46,844 nucleotides of DNA from Acidobacteriota bacterium (GTDB lineage Bacteria; Acidobacteriota; Terriglobia; Bryobacterales; Bryobacteraceae). The notes below the pieces were generated by a model that did not search any database, was not told the origin of the DNA, and saw only the letters and a list, made by a program, of their open reading frames with translations. Of the stretch, positions 8,114-16,518 are shown one piece after another. The translations under genes were made by a program, and so were the position numbers. Within the stretch, counting starts at the first letter, position 1. Each line of letters begins with the position of its first letter. The stretch covers positions 1-46,844 of the forward strand of contig JAFKEE010000064.1 of NCBI GenBank assembly GCA_017307505.1. Direction: 5' to 3'.

Positions 8114-8872
8114 ATGCGCACTGACAAGTTCTTCGGGATTCTGGTTTATGCGTTCCTATGCCTGACCGTGCTTACCGGCGTGGGCTCTTTTGTCGTCTTC
8201 GGCCAGTTCCTGGGCGGGATGGGGCTGGGCCTCTTCGAGTTCGGTTTTGGCCCGTGGGCGGCGGCGTTTTTCGATGCGGCGCTCTGCCTCATCTTCTTCC
8301 TGCAGCACAGCGGAATGGTGCGCCGTTCGTTTCGCGAGTGGTCTGAGCAGTGGATCCCGAGTTGGCTGAGCCGGGCGCTGTACACCTTCGCGTCAGCCTT
8401 CGCGCTGGTGCTGCTATGCGTGCTGTGGCAAACAGTGGATGCGACGCCGGTGATCCTGGGCGGCTCACTGAACCTGATTCTCCGGGCCGTCTCCTTCCTG
8501 GCGCTGCTCAGCTTCGTGTGGGCGTTCGTTTCGATCGAGGGGTTTGATGCGTTTGGTACCGGCGACGTCCTGGCGCGCTTTCGCCATCGCAGCCATCCTC
8601 CCGTTCCGCTTGCCATCAGCGGCCCGTACCGCTGGGTTCGTCATCCGTTCTATTTCCTGGTGGTGGTGATGCTCTGGTCCTCGCCGGAGCTCTCTCTGGA
8701 CCGCCTGCTGCTGAACGCTTTGTTCACCATTTGGATCGTTCTCGGTACGCGCTGGGAGGAACGGGACCTGATCATCCAGTATGGCGACGCATACCGGAAC
8801 TACCAGACGAAGGTTCCCATGCTGGTGCCTTGGCACCTTCCCGTCAGAAGGCAAAGCGCCGTCGTCCATTGA
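8114..8872 (+). CDS. ICMT/PEMT-like integral membrane methyltransferase
   Basis: A 252-residue polytopic membrane protein. It has an N-terminal hydrophobic segment (residues 8-30), a second at 40-63, a pair near 90-140, and a C-terminal re-entrant helical region. The motif SGPYRWVRHPFYFLVVV followed by RWEERDLIIQYGDAYRNYQ is the conserved S-adenosylmethionine-binding signature of isoprenylcysteine carboxyl methyltransferase-like and PEMT-like enzymes. HSGMVRRSF early in the protein is also seen in NnrU/ICMT relatives. The ATG at 8114 is preceded by GAGGTAG. Its substrate, probably a lipid or a prenylated/hydrophobic compound, is unknown. It is divergent from the CMD-sigma operon. Confidence 0.82.
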   Translation: MRTDKFFGILVYAFLCLTVLTGVGSFVVFGQFLGGMGLGLFEFGFGPWAAAFFDAALCLIFFLQHSGMVRRSFREWSEQWIPSWLSRALYTFASAFALVLLCVLWQTVDATPVILGGSLNLILRAVSFLALLSFVWAFVSIEGFDAFGTGDVLARFRHRSHPPVPLAISGPYRWVRHPFYFLVVVMLWSSPELSLDRLLLNALFTIWIVLGTRWEERDLIIQYGDAYRNYQTKVPMLVPWHLPVRRQSAVVH

Positions 8873-9011
8873 GGGCTCCCGATTCGGCCGCACGAAGGGA
8901 CGCTGTCCCGTGGGCGGTCCGCGTGCGGGCTGTTCCGTCCGCTCGGTGCGTCGAAAACGGAGGCAATCCGGAATCCTGAGCGGCCCAAAGCGGGCTGCTA
9001 CACTGGGCCGC

Positions 9012-9965
9012 ATGAACGTTCTCGACTGGCTGCTCGAGGCGGATCCGGCGATTTGCTGGCAGGTGTTGCGGGACCTTGTGGATGCATCGGAGGAGGAGGT
9101 CGCGGCGGAGCGCGCCCGAGTCGCGACCGAGGGATGGGGGGCCAGACTGCTGGCCCTGCAGGGCGAAGATGGGCAGTGGGCCGGCGGCGCCTGCTTCCCG
9201 GGTCGGAGTTTCCCTTGGCGGGATGAGGATCCGGGCCAGCCTTGGATCTCCACGCTGCCGACACTGCAACTGCTGCATGAGTTCGGAGTGGATCCGGACT
9301 GCGAGAAGGTTCGGCAGGCGGTTGAGAGGGTCAGGGAAAACTGCCGCTGGGAACACGCAGGGCAGCCCTTTTTCCGTGGGGAAGTCGAGCCGTGTATCAA
9401 TGGCCGGACGGTCACGCTGGGGGTGTACTTCCATCAGAAAGTTGAGGGAGTGGTTGCCCGCCTGCTGGACGAACAACTGGAGGACGGCGGGTGGAACTGT
9501 GAGGCGGAGAACGGGTCGGTTCGGTCGTCGTTCGACACTACCATTAATGTCCTCGAAGGACTATTGGCGCATGAGCGCGCCACGGGCGGGAGTGTGGAGT
9601 CGTTGGCGGCCCGGCGCCGGGGTGAGGAGTACCTGCTGGAACGGAGACTGTTTCGCCGGAAAAGCACTGGCGAGATCGTCAACCCGGCCTGGTTGCAATT
9701 CTCGTTTCCGATCCGCTGGCACTATGATGTCCTGCGGGCGCTTGATTACTTCCGAGCTGCGGGGGCGCCACCCGACTCGCGTGTGGACGAGGCGATCCAT
9801 CTGCTCCGATCGAAACAGCAGGCGGACGGCAGGTGGTTGTTGGAGAACACGCATCCCGGCCAGGTCCACTTTGCGCTGGAGGAGGGCGATCAGCGGCCCA
9901 GCCGGTGGAACACGCTGCGAGCTCTGCGGGTGCTGCGCTGGTATGAAGGCGCTGCCGGGCGTTAA
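9012..9965 (+). CDS. Squalene-cyclase/prenyltransferase-repeat-like protein
   Basis: A 317-residue protein rich in helical repeats that resemble the alpha-alpha toroid of terpene cyclases and prenyltransferases. QW-like or related segments recur: LLALQGEDGQWAGG, LLDEQLEDGGWNCEAENGS, LLRSKQQADGRWLLENTH. No DXDD catalytic motif of squalene-hopene cyclase is visible, and the length is about half that of a full cyclase, so enzymatic cyclisation is doubtful. A conserved-looking cysteine stretch, GEVEPCINGRTV, lies mid-protein. It has no signal peptide. The stop codon overlaps the convergent DUF4256 gene by 4 bp. Function is unknown. Confidence 0.75.
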   Translation: MNVLDWLLEADPAICWQVLRDLVDASEEEVAAERARVATEGWGARLLALQGEDGQWAGGACFPGRSFPWRDEDPGQPWISTLPTLQLLHEFGVDPDCEKVRQAVERVRENCRWEHAGQPFFRGEVEPCINGRTVTLGVYFHQKVEGVVARLLDEQLEDGGWNCEAENGSVRSSFDTTINVLEGLLAHERATGGSVESLAARRRGEEYLLERRLFRRKSTGEIVNPAWLQFSFPIRWHYDVLRALDYFRAAGAPPDSRVDEAIHLLRSKQQADGRWLLENTHPGQVHFALEEGDQRPSRWNTLRALRVLRWYEGAAGR

Positions 9966-10549
9966 ACCCGAAGCGAGCCGCGGAAGCCCCTGGCGGCGTA
10001 GTACGATTCGGCGCCGTTGTGATAGACGAAGACCGTGTCGTAACGGCGATCACAGAAGAGGGCGCCGCCCAGTCTTCTGATTTTTGTGGGCGTTTCGATC
10101 CAACTGGAGGTCTTGGTGTCGAAAGCTCCGAGTTTCTGCAGCTCCCGATATTGGGCTTCGGTGAGGATCTCGATGCCCATGGCCGCTGCCATGGCGAGCG
10201 CACTGCTCTCCGGCTTGTGCTGCTTTCGCGACTCCAGCGCCTCCTGGTCGTAACAAAGACTTCTGCGGCCGCTGGGGCTCTCGGCCGAACAGTCGTAGAA
10301 GGTGAACTCGCCCGTTTGCCCGTGGCCCACAACGTCCGGTTCCCCGCCGGTCCGCTCCATTTCCTGCAGCGACCAGAGCTTTTCCGGGTTGGCTTCCAGC
10401 TTTGTTTGGACCTGATCCCAGGTCACGCCTTCGTGCCGCTTCCTGTTTTTCTCGAAACGGGACTTCAGGATTTCGAGGAACTGCGACTGCTGCTCCGGCG
10501 ACAGACTCTTCTTGCCGGTTTTCATGGATTCCTGTGATTTTGCTTTCAT
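9962..10549 (-). CDS. DUF4256-family protein
   Basis: A 195-residue soluble protein whose sequence matches the DUF4256 family as I remember it. Characteristic segments are LEANPEKLWSLQEMERTGGEPDVV, FYDCSAESPSGRRSLCYD, AMGIEILTEAQYRELQKLG, and the C-terminal FCDRRYDTVFVYHNGAESYY. The family is widespread, single-domain and of unknown function. It has no signal or membrane segment. The ATG at 10549 is used. The gene stands alone and ends in a 4-bp overlap with the convergent squalene-cyclase-like gene. Confidence 0.85.
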   Translation of the reverse strand: MKAKSQESMKTGKKSLSPEQQSQFLEILKSRFEKNRKRHEGVTWDQVQTKLEANPEKLWSLQEMERTGGEPDVVGHGQTGEFTFYDCSAESPSGRRSLCYDQEALESRKQHKPESSALAMAAAMGIEILTEAQYRELQKLGAFDTKTSSWIETPTKIRRLGGALFCDRRYDTVFVYHNGAESYYAARGFRGSLRV

Positions 10550-10610
10550 CGATCAAGTTCCCGTCTGAATGGAGAATGGCCGTGAATCCTGGTGGAGACG
10601 AGGCCTCCGT

Positions 10611-11495
10611 CTACTTCGTTGCCGCCGCCCGCAACTTCTCCAGGGACTTCATGGTATCGCCGAGGCGATCGACCTTCACGAATGGTTTCTGCAGGAAGTT
10701 TGCCACGACGGAGTTGAAGCGATCGGGGTCGTCAAAGGGAATCATGTGTGTGGCATTGGCGAAGATCTGGAGCTGGGCGTTGGGAATGTGGTGGTAGATG
10801 TCGACCGTGTGCTCGTCGGAGATCATGTCGTGATCGCTGGCCAGGATGAGCGCGGGTACGGTGATCTTCTCGAGTTCGGCGAGTTTGATCTGCGGTTCGC
10901 TGAGCATCATCTCTGTCACCTTGCGGTCTCGCGCCGGGACCTTGGGGTCCTTCAACATTTCCTTGATGAAGCGAAGAGCGTCCGGGTGCAGCCCTTGCGG
11001 AGTGAGGTTGGCCGCCATGGATACCAGCTTTTTGACCTTCGCGGGATGACGGATGGCGAGCAGCAGCGCTTCGATGCCGCCGTCGCTCCAGCCCACGACA
11101 TTGACTGGGCCGAGTTTCAGATGGTCCAGCAATGCGGCCTGATCGTCGGTCATTTTTTCGTAGGTGATCTTCGTGGAAGTGTCACCGGACCGGCCCTGAT
11201 CGCGACTGTCCATGGCGATGACCTGGTAGCTTTTGCGGAAGTAGGCGATTTGGGCGGCGAGATCGCGGCTGCTGCCACCATTGCCATGGATCAGCAGAAG
11301 TGGTTCGCCTGAGCCGTAGATTTCGTAGTAGAGCTCAGCGCCGTCATGCTGAAACTTCTGCCCGGTGGCCGCGGCGGATTGCGGGGCGGGTTCGGGGGCT
11401 TTGGTTTCGCCTTTGGGGGCTGGCGCTGGCGCTGGCGCGCAAGCTGTCAACGAGACCAGAGCGAGGATGGGCAGGAGTGAGAGCGGGGCGCGCAT
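10611..11495 (-). CDS. Alpha/beta-hydrolase lipoprotein
   Basis: A 294-residue alpha/beta hydrolase with a lipoprotein signal: the N-terminus MRAPLSLLPILALVSLTAC places a lipobox cysteine at residue 19, followed by a Pro/Ala-rich linker to about residue 45. The catalytic triad is readable: nucleophile Ser137 in GWSDG, Asp223 in ASDHD and His250 in NATHM. The oxyanion HGNGG loop is near residue 70. ATG at 11495 is chosen because it gives this signal; the open frame extends further upstream without protein character. It probably cleaves ester or related bonds at the cell envelope. Substrate is unknown. Confidence 0.88.
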   Translation of the reverse strand: MRAPLSLLPILALVSLTACAPAPAPAPKGETKAPEPAPQSAAATGQKFQHDGAELYYEIYGSGEPLLLIHGNGGSSRDLAAQIAYFRKSYQVIAMDSRDQGRSGDTSTKITYEKMTDDQAALLDHLKLGPVNVVGWSDGGIEALLLAIRHPAKVKKLVSMAANLTPQGLHPDALRFIKEMLKDPKVPARDRKVTEMMLSEPQIKLAELEKITVPALILASDHDMISDEHTVDIYHHIPNAQLQIFANATHMIPFDDPDRFNSVVANFLQKPFVKVDRLGDTMKSLEKLRAAATK

Positions 11496-11800
11496 AGGGG
11501 ATATTCTAGCGGCAAAGTGGCGGAATCTCCCGGCGGCCCGGCTTGTGCAACGGGGCGAGGTTTCAATTTGCGGAAGAGAAGGCGTGTGACGGTGCATGGA
11601 ACCGAGGTCCAATTTCGGAGTGAATCCTGTGTAGCGGCTGACGGGATGGCGCCAATGGCCGTTCCCGCATGGGGCGCAAGCGGTCCCATGGCGGCGGCCT
11701 TCGGACGGCTGCGGAGCGGAGGAGGCAAGGCGCCCCTTTTCGCGGAATAGACGGTTTAGGAAGTGGCCTGTGGGCATAAAGACGGGGGACGGGCGGTCAA
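11496..11800. other. Intergenic region between hydrolase and DUF3626 genes
   Basis: About 305 bp separate two minus-strand genes. A 77-codon plus-strand frame (11517-11750) crosses it but has no recognisable domain and I do not call it. A promoter for the hydrolase should lie at its left side. No clear terminator or repeat was seen. Confidence 0.35.
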
Positions 11801-12919
11801 TCACTCTGAGCGTTGGTGTCCGAAGTGAACGAGGACGTGCCAAAGCTGGCGGAAGAGGCGGGCGACTTCCCAGTAACTGCCCCATTCGCTCCATTGGGCG
11901 GGGTCCCGGTGGAGGGAGGCGGCGGCCTCGCCGAGGACCGCGGCATCCACCATCGGCGAGTCGCCGGCGACGCGCCGTGCGAAGGCCGGCATGACGGGTC
12001 CGCGAAAGTCGTCCGGCACTTCGTGCAGCGCGAGCCGGAAGCCGCAATGCCACACCAACGGAAGGCCGTGCTTGTCCGCGAGGGCCCGCAGCAGTTGGCC
12101 GGTGGAGGTGGGCTGGAAGGACGGGTCGGCGATCAGGAGTTCGACATCGCGGCTCAACTCAATGGGACCGTGCACCTGGGCCTCCACGCCGGTGTCGAGA
12201 AGACGTCCGGGTTTGCACGCGGAGGGATCTGGACGGGGCTCCTGCAAACGCCGAGTCAGTTCCAGGAGGCTCCGCGCGGTGATGCCTGGTATGCCGAGCG
12301 TGGGCGTCTGAAACGGCGGCCATTCCGGTCTGGCGAGGCCACCACTCTCAATCTCGGCGAGCAGGGCAGCGAGAACACTGTGGGGCCGGGTCAGGGTGCC
12401 GGTGCGTTCACCGGCTTGCGGGTGCTCGCTGCCCATGAAGGTGATGGTGGTGCGGGCGCCGACGTCGCGGAGGACAAAGTAACAGGAGCCGAAACGAGGC
12501 GCTGGACCGTCGGGATAGCGCACGAGTTCGAGGGAGCCGTATTTGGGGCGCTCGGATGGCAGGACGCTTTCCGCGTGGTAGGCACCTCCGAACAGGACAC
12601 GTTCCCAGAGGTCCCGCTCGCCGCCGGGATAGGCTGTCGGGCTGCCGCTGGAGAGTCCGGTCTCGAACTGATTGCGGTAGACGCCTTCGTTGAGCAGGTT
12701 CTCCGCCACGGAGAGGCCGTTCCGGCCCAACCGGTCCGGGTGGAAGTGCAGCGCGATTCGCGCGTTTTGCCGGATGGTATCGACAGCCTCGTGGTAGGTC
12801 TCGATGGCGAGGCCGGCACGTTCGAAGATGCCAGCTATGGATTCCCGCGCTTTCGCCTCGCCCGCCTCCGCAATCGACTCCACGTGGCTGAGTGCTGCGG
12901 CTTGTGCGGCGGAAAGCAT
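11801..12919 (-). CDS. DUF3626-family protein
   Basis: A 372-residue protein matching the DUF3626 family as I recall it. Signature stretches are ARIALHFHPDRL near residue 55, VAENLLNEGVYRNQFETGLSSG, and YGSLELVRYPDGPAPRFGSCYFVL. The C-terminal part (LADKHGLPLVWHCGFRLALHEVPDDFRGP) is also family-like. The HFHPDR motif and several conserved Glu, Arg and Ser residues suggest an enzyme, and resemblance to ADP-ribosyltransferase-like folds has been discussed for similar sequences, but I cannot confirm it. It has no signal peptide. The DUF2200 gene ends 24 bp upstream on the same strand, so the two may be co-transcribed. Confidence 0.82.
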   Translation of the reverse strand: MLSAAQAAALSHVESIAEAGEAKARESIAGIFERAGLAIETYHEAVDTIRQNARIALHFHPDRLGRNGLSVAENLLNEGVYRNQFETGLSSGSPTAYPGGERDLWERVLFGGAYHAESVLPSERPKYGSLELVRYPDGPAPRFGSCYFVLRDVGARTTITFMGSEHPQAGERTGTLTRPHSVLAALLAEIESGGLARPEWPPFQTPTLGIPGITARSLLELTRRLQEPRPDPSACKPGRLLDTGVEAQVHGPIELSRDVELLIADPSFQPTSTGQLLRALADKHGLPLVWHCGFRLALHEVPDDFRGPVMPAFARRVAGDSPMVDAAVLGEAAASLHRDPAQWSEWGSYWEVARLFRQLWHVLVHFGHQRSE

Positions 12920-12943
12920 CGAAGACCCGCTCTGTGGGGATGC

Positions 12944-13294
12944 TTATTTTCGCAGGATTTTGTCCATGGCCCTGCCCTTGGCCAGTTCATCCACCAATTT
13001 GTCGAGGTACCGGACCTTTTGCATGAGCTGGTCCTCAATCTCCTCGACGCGGTAGCCGCAAATGACGCCGGTAATCTTGGAGGCGTTGGGGTTCCACTGT
13101 GGAGCCTGGCCGAAGAAGTTCTCGAAGTCGATCTTCTTCTCGATCACCTGCTGCAGGGCCTTCTCGTCATAGCCGGTGAGCCAATGGATGACGGTATGGA
13201 GTTCCTGCTTCGTGCGCCCCTTTTTCTCGACTTTGGCGACGTAGTGCGGGTAGACGCTGGCGAACGACATTCTATAGACTCTGGTGTTGTCCAT
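12944..13294 (-). CDS. DUF2200-family protein
   Basis: A 116-residue protein that matches the small DUF2200 family along its whole length: [23 protein letters not shown], then [11 protein letters not shown], then [18 protein letters not shown] and [19 protein letters not shown]. Members are about 110-120 residues, single-domain, cytoplasmic and of unknown role. The ATG at 13294 is used. It lies upstream of DUF3626 with a 24-bp gap, consistent with a two-gene operon. Confidence 0.88.
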   Translation of the reverse strand: MDNTRVYRMSFASVYPHYVAKVEKKGRTKQELHTVIHWLTGYDEKALQQVIEKKIDFENFFGQAPQWNPNASKITGVICGYRVEEIEDQLMQKVRYLDKLVDELAKGRAMDKILRK

Positions 13295-13438
13295 GGCGGG
13301 GCCTTTTGCTCTTCAAAGCATAGCGTTTTCGGGCGGAATGCTGGCAGGCGGATGCCTGGTTTGCGGCCGGTTCGATGCTTTTGAGTATGGTAAGGACCGG
13401 CTCCATTCGAAAGCAACGTGCCTTTCGGCCGCGCCGAA

Positions 13439-14434
13439 TTAACGCTGGATTGCCACCTCTACCGTTCTGCCGGCATCCGGGAGAGTCAGTCGCAATGCCC
13501 GAGGGGACACGGCAGTGGCCGAGGGAAAGAGGAAGCGGGCGGTGACGGATGCACCAGGATTGAGATCTCCGTACCAGGGACGGTCCGTGGCCGAGTCGAT
13601 GATATCGGGATACGCTTTGACGACAGTTCCCTCGGTGGTGAGGAGTTCCGAGGTCACGTATTGCCAGCCCCAGCGCGCAGGCAGCAGAAGGCGATTGACG
13701 ACGGTTAGGTTGACAACATACCGGTGGCTGCCTTCCGGGCGGCGTGTGCCGCCCACGGTTTCGGGGTCGCTCACTCCTTCCATCCTGATCTCCAGGGGGC
13801 CCAGGTCAAACGTCTCTCCCTGGCCGACTTTGGCTAGATCGGTTGCGCCGACTCCGTCTGGTGCAGCGAAGGTGGAACGGATTCGGCCCATGACAGGAGC
13901 AAGGGCATACCAGGCAATCTTGCGCGGTGTGTCGTACATCAGGCCGAGATCGAAATCAGTCAAATCCGCGGGGATCCTCCAGACGGCGACGAACTGCCCG
14001 GAGTCGCCAGGCTTCAGTTGCTTACTGATGTACTTCTGTGAGGCTTGGTCGAAGGCTCCGACAAACTTGAATTTGCCGGGCCCCTTGTAGGCTTGCCACA
14101 ATCGCAAGCCAATCGACTCCTTGCTTGTCAGGCGGGCCGTGGTGGTTTTCTCATGGTTCCGAATGGAGCCGCGCAGGATGAGAAGTTTCTCGCCGCCTCG
14201 CGCAAAGACATTCTCCTCAAGGTTGGGGAACCGCAAAGACAACTCAGCCGAGTCGAGTGTCACTTCCCGTTCGCTCGAGACTTCGATCTTCTCTTTACTG
14301 CCAATTACGGTCGATTCCGCGCCGATGACGTAAGGGACTCCCAGTTGGGCTGTTGGCTTGAAGGGCCGTGGGGACGCGGGCGTCTGTGCGCTGGCAAAGG
14401 CCGCCAGCAAGAAAAGAAGCAAGCCTTCACGCAT
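13439..14434 (-). CDS. Secreted protein of unknown function
   Basis: A 331-residue protein with a clear N-terminal signal peptide (MREGLLLFLLAAFASAQ, cleavage likely after Ala-Ser-Ala). The mature part is predominantly beta-strand by residue pattern: IEVSSEREVTLDSAELSLRF, LLILRGSIRNHEKTTTARL, RYVVNLTVVNRLLLP and SVTARFLFPSATAVSPRALRL. Two segments look like DUF4352-type immunoglobulin-like modules that describe changes in free chain ends, but I would not assign a family. It is monocistronic and divergent from the ExbD-like gene at 14682. No catalytic motif is visible. Confidence 0.72.
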   Translation of the reverse strand: MREGLLLFLLAAFASAQTPASPRPFKPTAQLGVPYVIGAESTVIGSKEKIEVSSEREVTLDSAELSLRFPNLEENVFARGGEKLLILRGSIRNHEKTTTARLTSKESIGLRLWQAYKGPGKFKFVGAFDQASQKYISKQLKPGDSGQFVAVWRIPADLTDFDLGLMYDTPRKIAWYALAPVMGRIRSTFAAPDGVGATDLAKVGQGETFDLGPLEIRMEGVSDPETVGGTRRPEGSHRYVVNLTVVNRLLLPARWGWQYVTSELLTTEGTVVKAYPDIIDSATDRPWYGDLNPGASVTARFLFPSATAVSPRALRLTLPDAGRTVEVAIQR

Positions 14435-14681
14435 GGATCCGCCTCAATCAGGGAGTAGAGTGCACCGGCTATCATCGCACGAATCTGTGCAAGGCTCCTC
14501 CCCGAATGTCACTCAGACAGGTTTCCCGGTCATCCCGCTACCAGCTTTGCCAGGACCTTCGGCAGTAGGGATCCGATTGCCGGCGGGGACCCGCAGGGCG
14601 AGCCGATTCAGCGAGGAGGGTGCTAGATTATCAGCGCGGCATCCACATGCGAAGCAAGAGAGTCTGAAAGGAATCGAAGCG

Positions 14682-15092
14682 ATGAGAATGATCATGAACG
14701 TCCTTGTAGTTGGATCCATCCTGAGCTGTGCGGCGGGTGCTCAGGAGGCTCCAAAGCCCGCGCTGCGAAAAGGCGTTTCTGTTCAGATGCCTGTAGCGGC
14801 TCATGCGGTGGAGATGAGAGCAGCCGACGAACCCAATTCAACGATCGTCGCCATCGGGGCGAACGGAGAAGTGTATTCCGGCGTTCAACGCACCGAGCCC
14901 GCCGCTCTGAGCGGATTGAGCGCGGAGACGGTCTATGTCAAGGCCGATGCCCGGGCGCCGTTCCAGACAGTGCTCTCGGTGCTGGATGCGTTGCGTGGAA
15001 AGTCGGTGGTACTGCTCGCCGCTGCTCCTGCCCAAGCGCAGAAGGCGAAGATCATCCCGCCATATGGGATTCAGTTGACTGTGGCGCGGTGA
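14682..15092 (+). CDS. ExbD/TolR-like periplasmic-domain protein, secreted
   Basis: A 136-residue protein with an ATG at 14682 after an AAAGGAATCGAAGCG ribosome-binding site. Residues 1-22 form a cleavable signal (VLVVGSILSCAAGAQ). The rest resembles the periplasmic domain of ExbD/TolR: VSVQMPVAAHAVEMR, a strand pair STIVAIGANGEVYSG, and VYVKADARAPFQTVLSVLDAL then SVVLLAA. Normal ExbD has an N-terminal transmembrane anchor with an essential Asp and works with ExbB; here there is a signal peptide, no anchoring Asp and no ExbB partner. It may be a soluble, free-standing version of the domain. Function is unknown. Confidence 0.6.
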   Translation: MRMIMNVLVVGSILSCAAGAQEAPKPALRKGVSVQMPVAAHAVEMRAADEPNSTIVAIGANGEVYSGVQRTEPAALSGLSAETVYVKADARAPFQTVLSVLDALRGKSVVLLAAAPAQAQKAKIIPPYGIQLTVAR

Positions 15093-15187
15093 GGACTGCG
15101 ACTTTGTAAGTGTCTGGCCATCGATCCCTCGATGGATGGCGGCGCGGCGCTTGTGAGCTACAATGGCTCCACCACTGGGGCCAATAA

Positions 15188-16360
15188 GTGAAGAAATTCA
15201 TCCTGGGTATTGTTCTGGCCGGATTTAGCGGCCACATTTCCGCACAGAACCTGATCTGCAACGGCGGATTCGAGTCGCCGCAACTGGGCGCGGGCGGGGG
15301 CTTCACTGATCTGCCTTGCTGGCAATCGAGTACTGCGCAGAAACTCGAAGTTCAGAGTAAAAATTCGGGCTATGTCCAAGGGGTGATCGGGACGCAATAC
15401 CTGGAATTGGATGTGAATTCGAATTCCGGTATTTACCAGGACATTCCCACAGTTCCGGGACAGCGGTACATGGTCCGATTCTGGGCGGCGAACCGGGTGG
15501 GCTCTCCGCAGAGTGCCTTCCGAGTGCTTTGGGATGACACGCTGCTGGGCACGGTTTTGCGGGACAGCGGGCAGACGACCTTTGGCCGGTTCGCTGCCGA
15601 GGTGGTGGCTACCAAGCCGGTGAGCCGGTTCGGGCTGGCGGCGGATGGGCCCAGCGACAGCATGGGTGACCTGGTGGACGAAGTGAGTGTGACGCCGATT
15701 CCGGCGCAAGGTTCGCGGCTGGGCTATACGTATTACCTTCCGCACTACGCCGATGGCGCGGAATGGCGATCCAGTCTGTCGCTCGGGAATACATCGCCGG
15801 ACTTCGCGGCGAGCGTCCAGTACACCGTCTATGGGGACGACGGGGCGGAACTGGATCCACTGCTGAACGGCTCGCTCACCCTGGCCCCTACCGCTTCGAC
15901 GGTGATCGATTCGCCGCAGCCTCCTGCTTTGCGGACGGGTTGGGTGAAGGTGCAGTCGAGCGAACCTCTGCAGGCGACTGTGATCTTTCGCAGTGCTGTG
16001 ACGGGGCGGCTGGACCTGGAGGCGACGGTGCTGGCTCGGGAGCTGACGACCGAGACGGTGGCTCCTTATGACAACGTCGCGTTCACGACGGGGTTGGCTG
16101 CGGTGAATCCCGGCCCGACTCCGCTGACTCTTACGTTTGTGTTTCACGGGACAGCGGGCGGGATTCTGGCGACGGCGACCTTGCCGCTCGGGCCGAACGC
16201 CCACCTGTCGTTCGCGATCCCCGCCAGGTTTCCCCAGGTAGCGGATCGGAACGGGTTGGTGGAGATCCGGGCTACGGACGCGGCCGGGAATCCGGCAAAC
16301 TTCGTGCCGCTTGGGTTGCGGTTCAGTCCCGGCGGGGCGTTTACGACACTGCCGTATTAG
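15188..16360 (+). CDS. Secreted beta-rich protein with N-terminal DUF642/CBM-like module
   Basis: A 390-residue protein from a GTG start, with a signal peptide (MKKFILGIVLAGFSGHISAQ). The segment NLICNGGFESP at residues 21-31 is the typical opening of galactose-binding/DUF642-like jelly-roll modules, and residues about 21-175 fit one such domain (WQSSTAQKLEVQSKNSG, GIYQDIPTVPGQRYMVRFW). Residues about 185-390 form two repeats of an immunoglobulin-like domain: GYTYYLPHYADGAEWRSSLSLGNTS and TVAPYDNVAFTTGLAAVNPG, a type common at C-termini of acidobacterial exported proteins. Carbohydrate or matrix binding outside the cell is an inference. Confidence 0.75.
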   Translation: MKKFILGIVLAGFSGHISAQNLICNGGFESPQLGAGGGFTDLPCWQSSTAQKLEVQSKNSGYVQGVIGTQYLELDVNSNSGIYQDIPTVPGQRYMVRFWAANRVGSPQSAFRVLWDDTLLGTVLRDSGQTTFGRFAAEVVATKPVSRFGLAADGPSDSMGDLVDEVSVTPIPAQGSRLGYTYYLPHYADGAEWRSSLSLGNTSPDFAASVQYTVYGDDGAELDPLLNGSLTLAPTASTVIDSPQPPALRTGWVKVQSSEPLQATVIFRSAVTGRLDLEATVLARELTTETVAPYDNVAFTTGLAAVNPGPTPLTLTFVFHGTAGGILATATLPLGPNAHLSFAIPARFPQVADRNGLVEIRATDAAGNPANFVPLGLRFSPGGAFTTLPY

Positions 16361-16518
16361 GGGGGCTAGGAAACCTTCTTTGCGGTAAGGAGCGGGAAGA
16401 ACGTCCCCAGAGGTTGCGGAGCCAAGCTCCAACATTCAATGCCGCGAGGGAACGCCATTGAGGCGAAGGCAAAATTGAAGGCGCGCGTGTGCTGCCGCGG
16501 GGACAAACGCCGCGAGCT

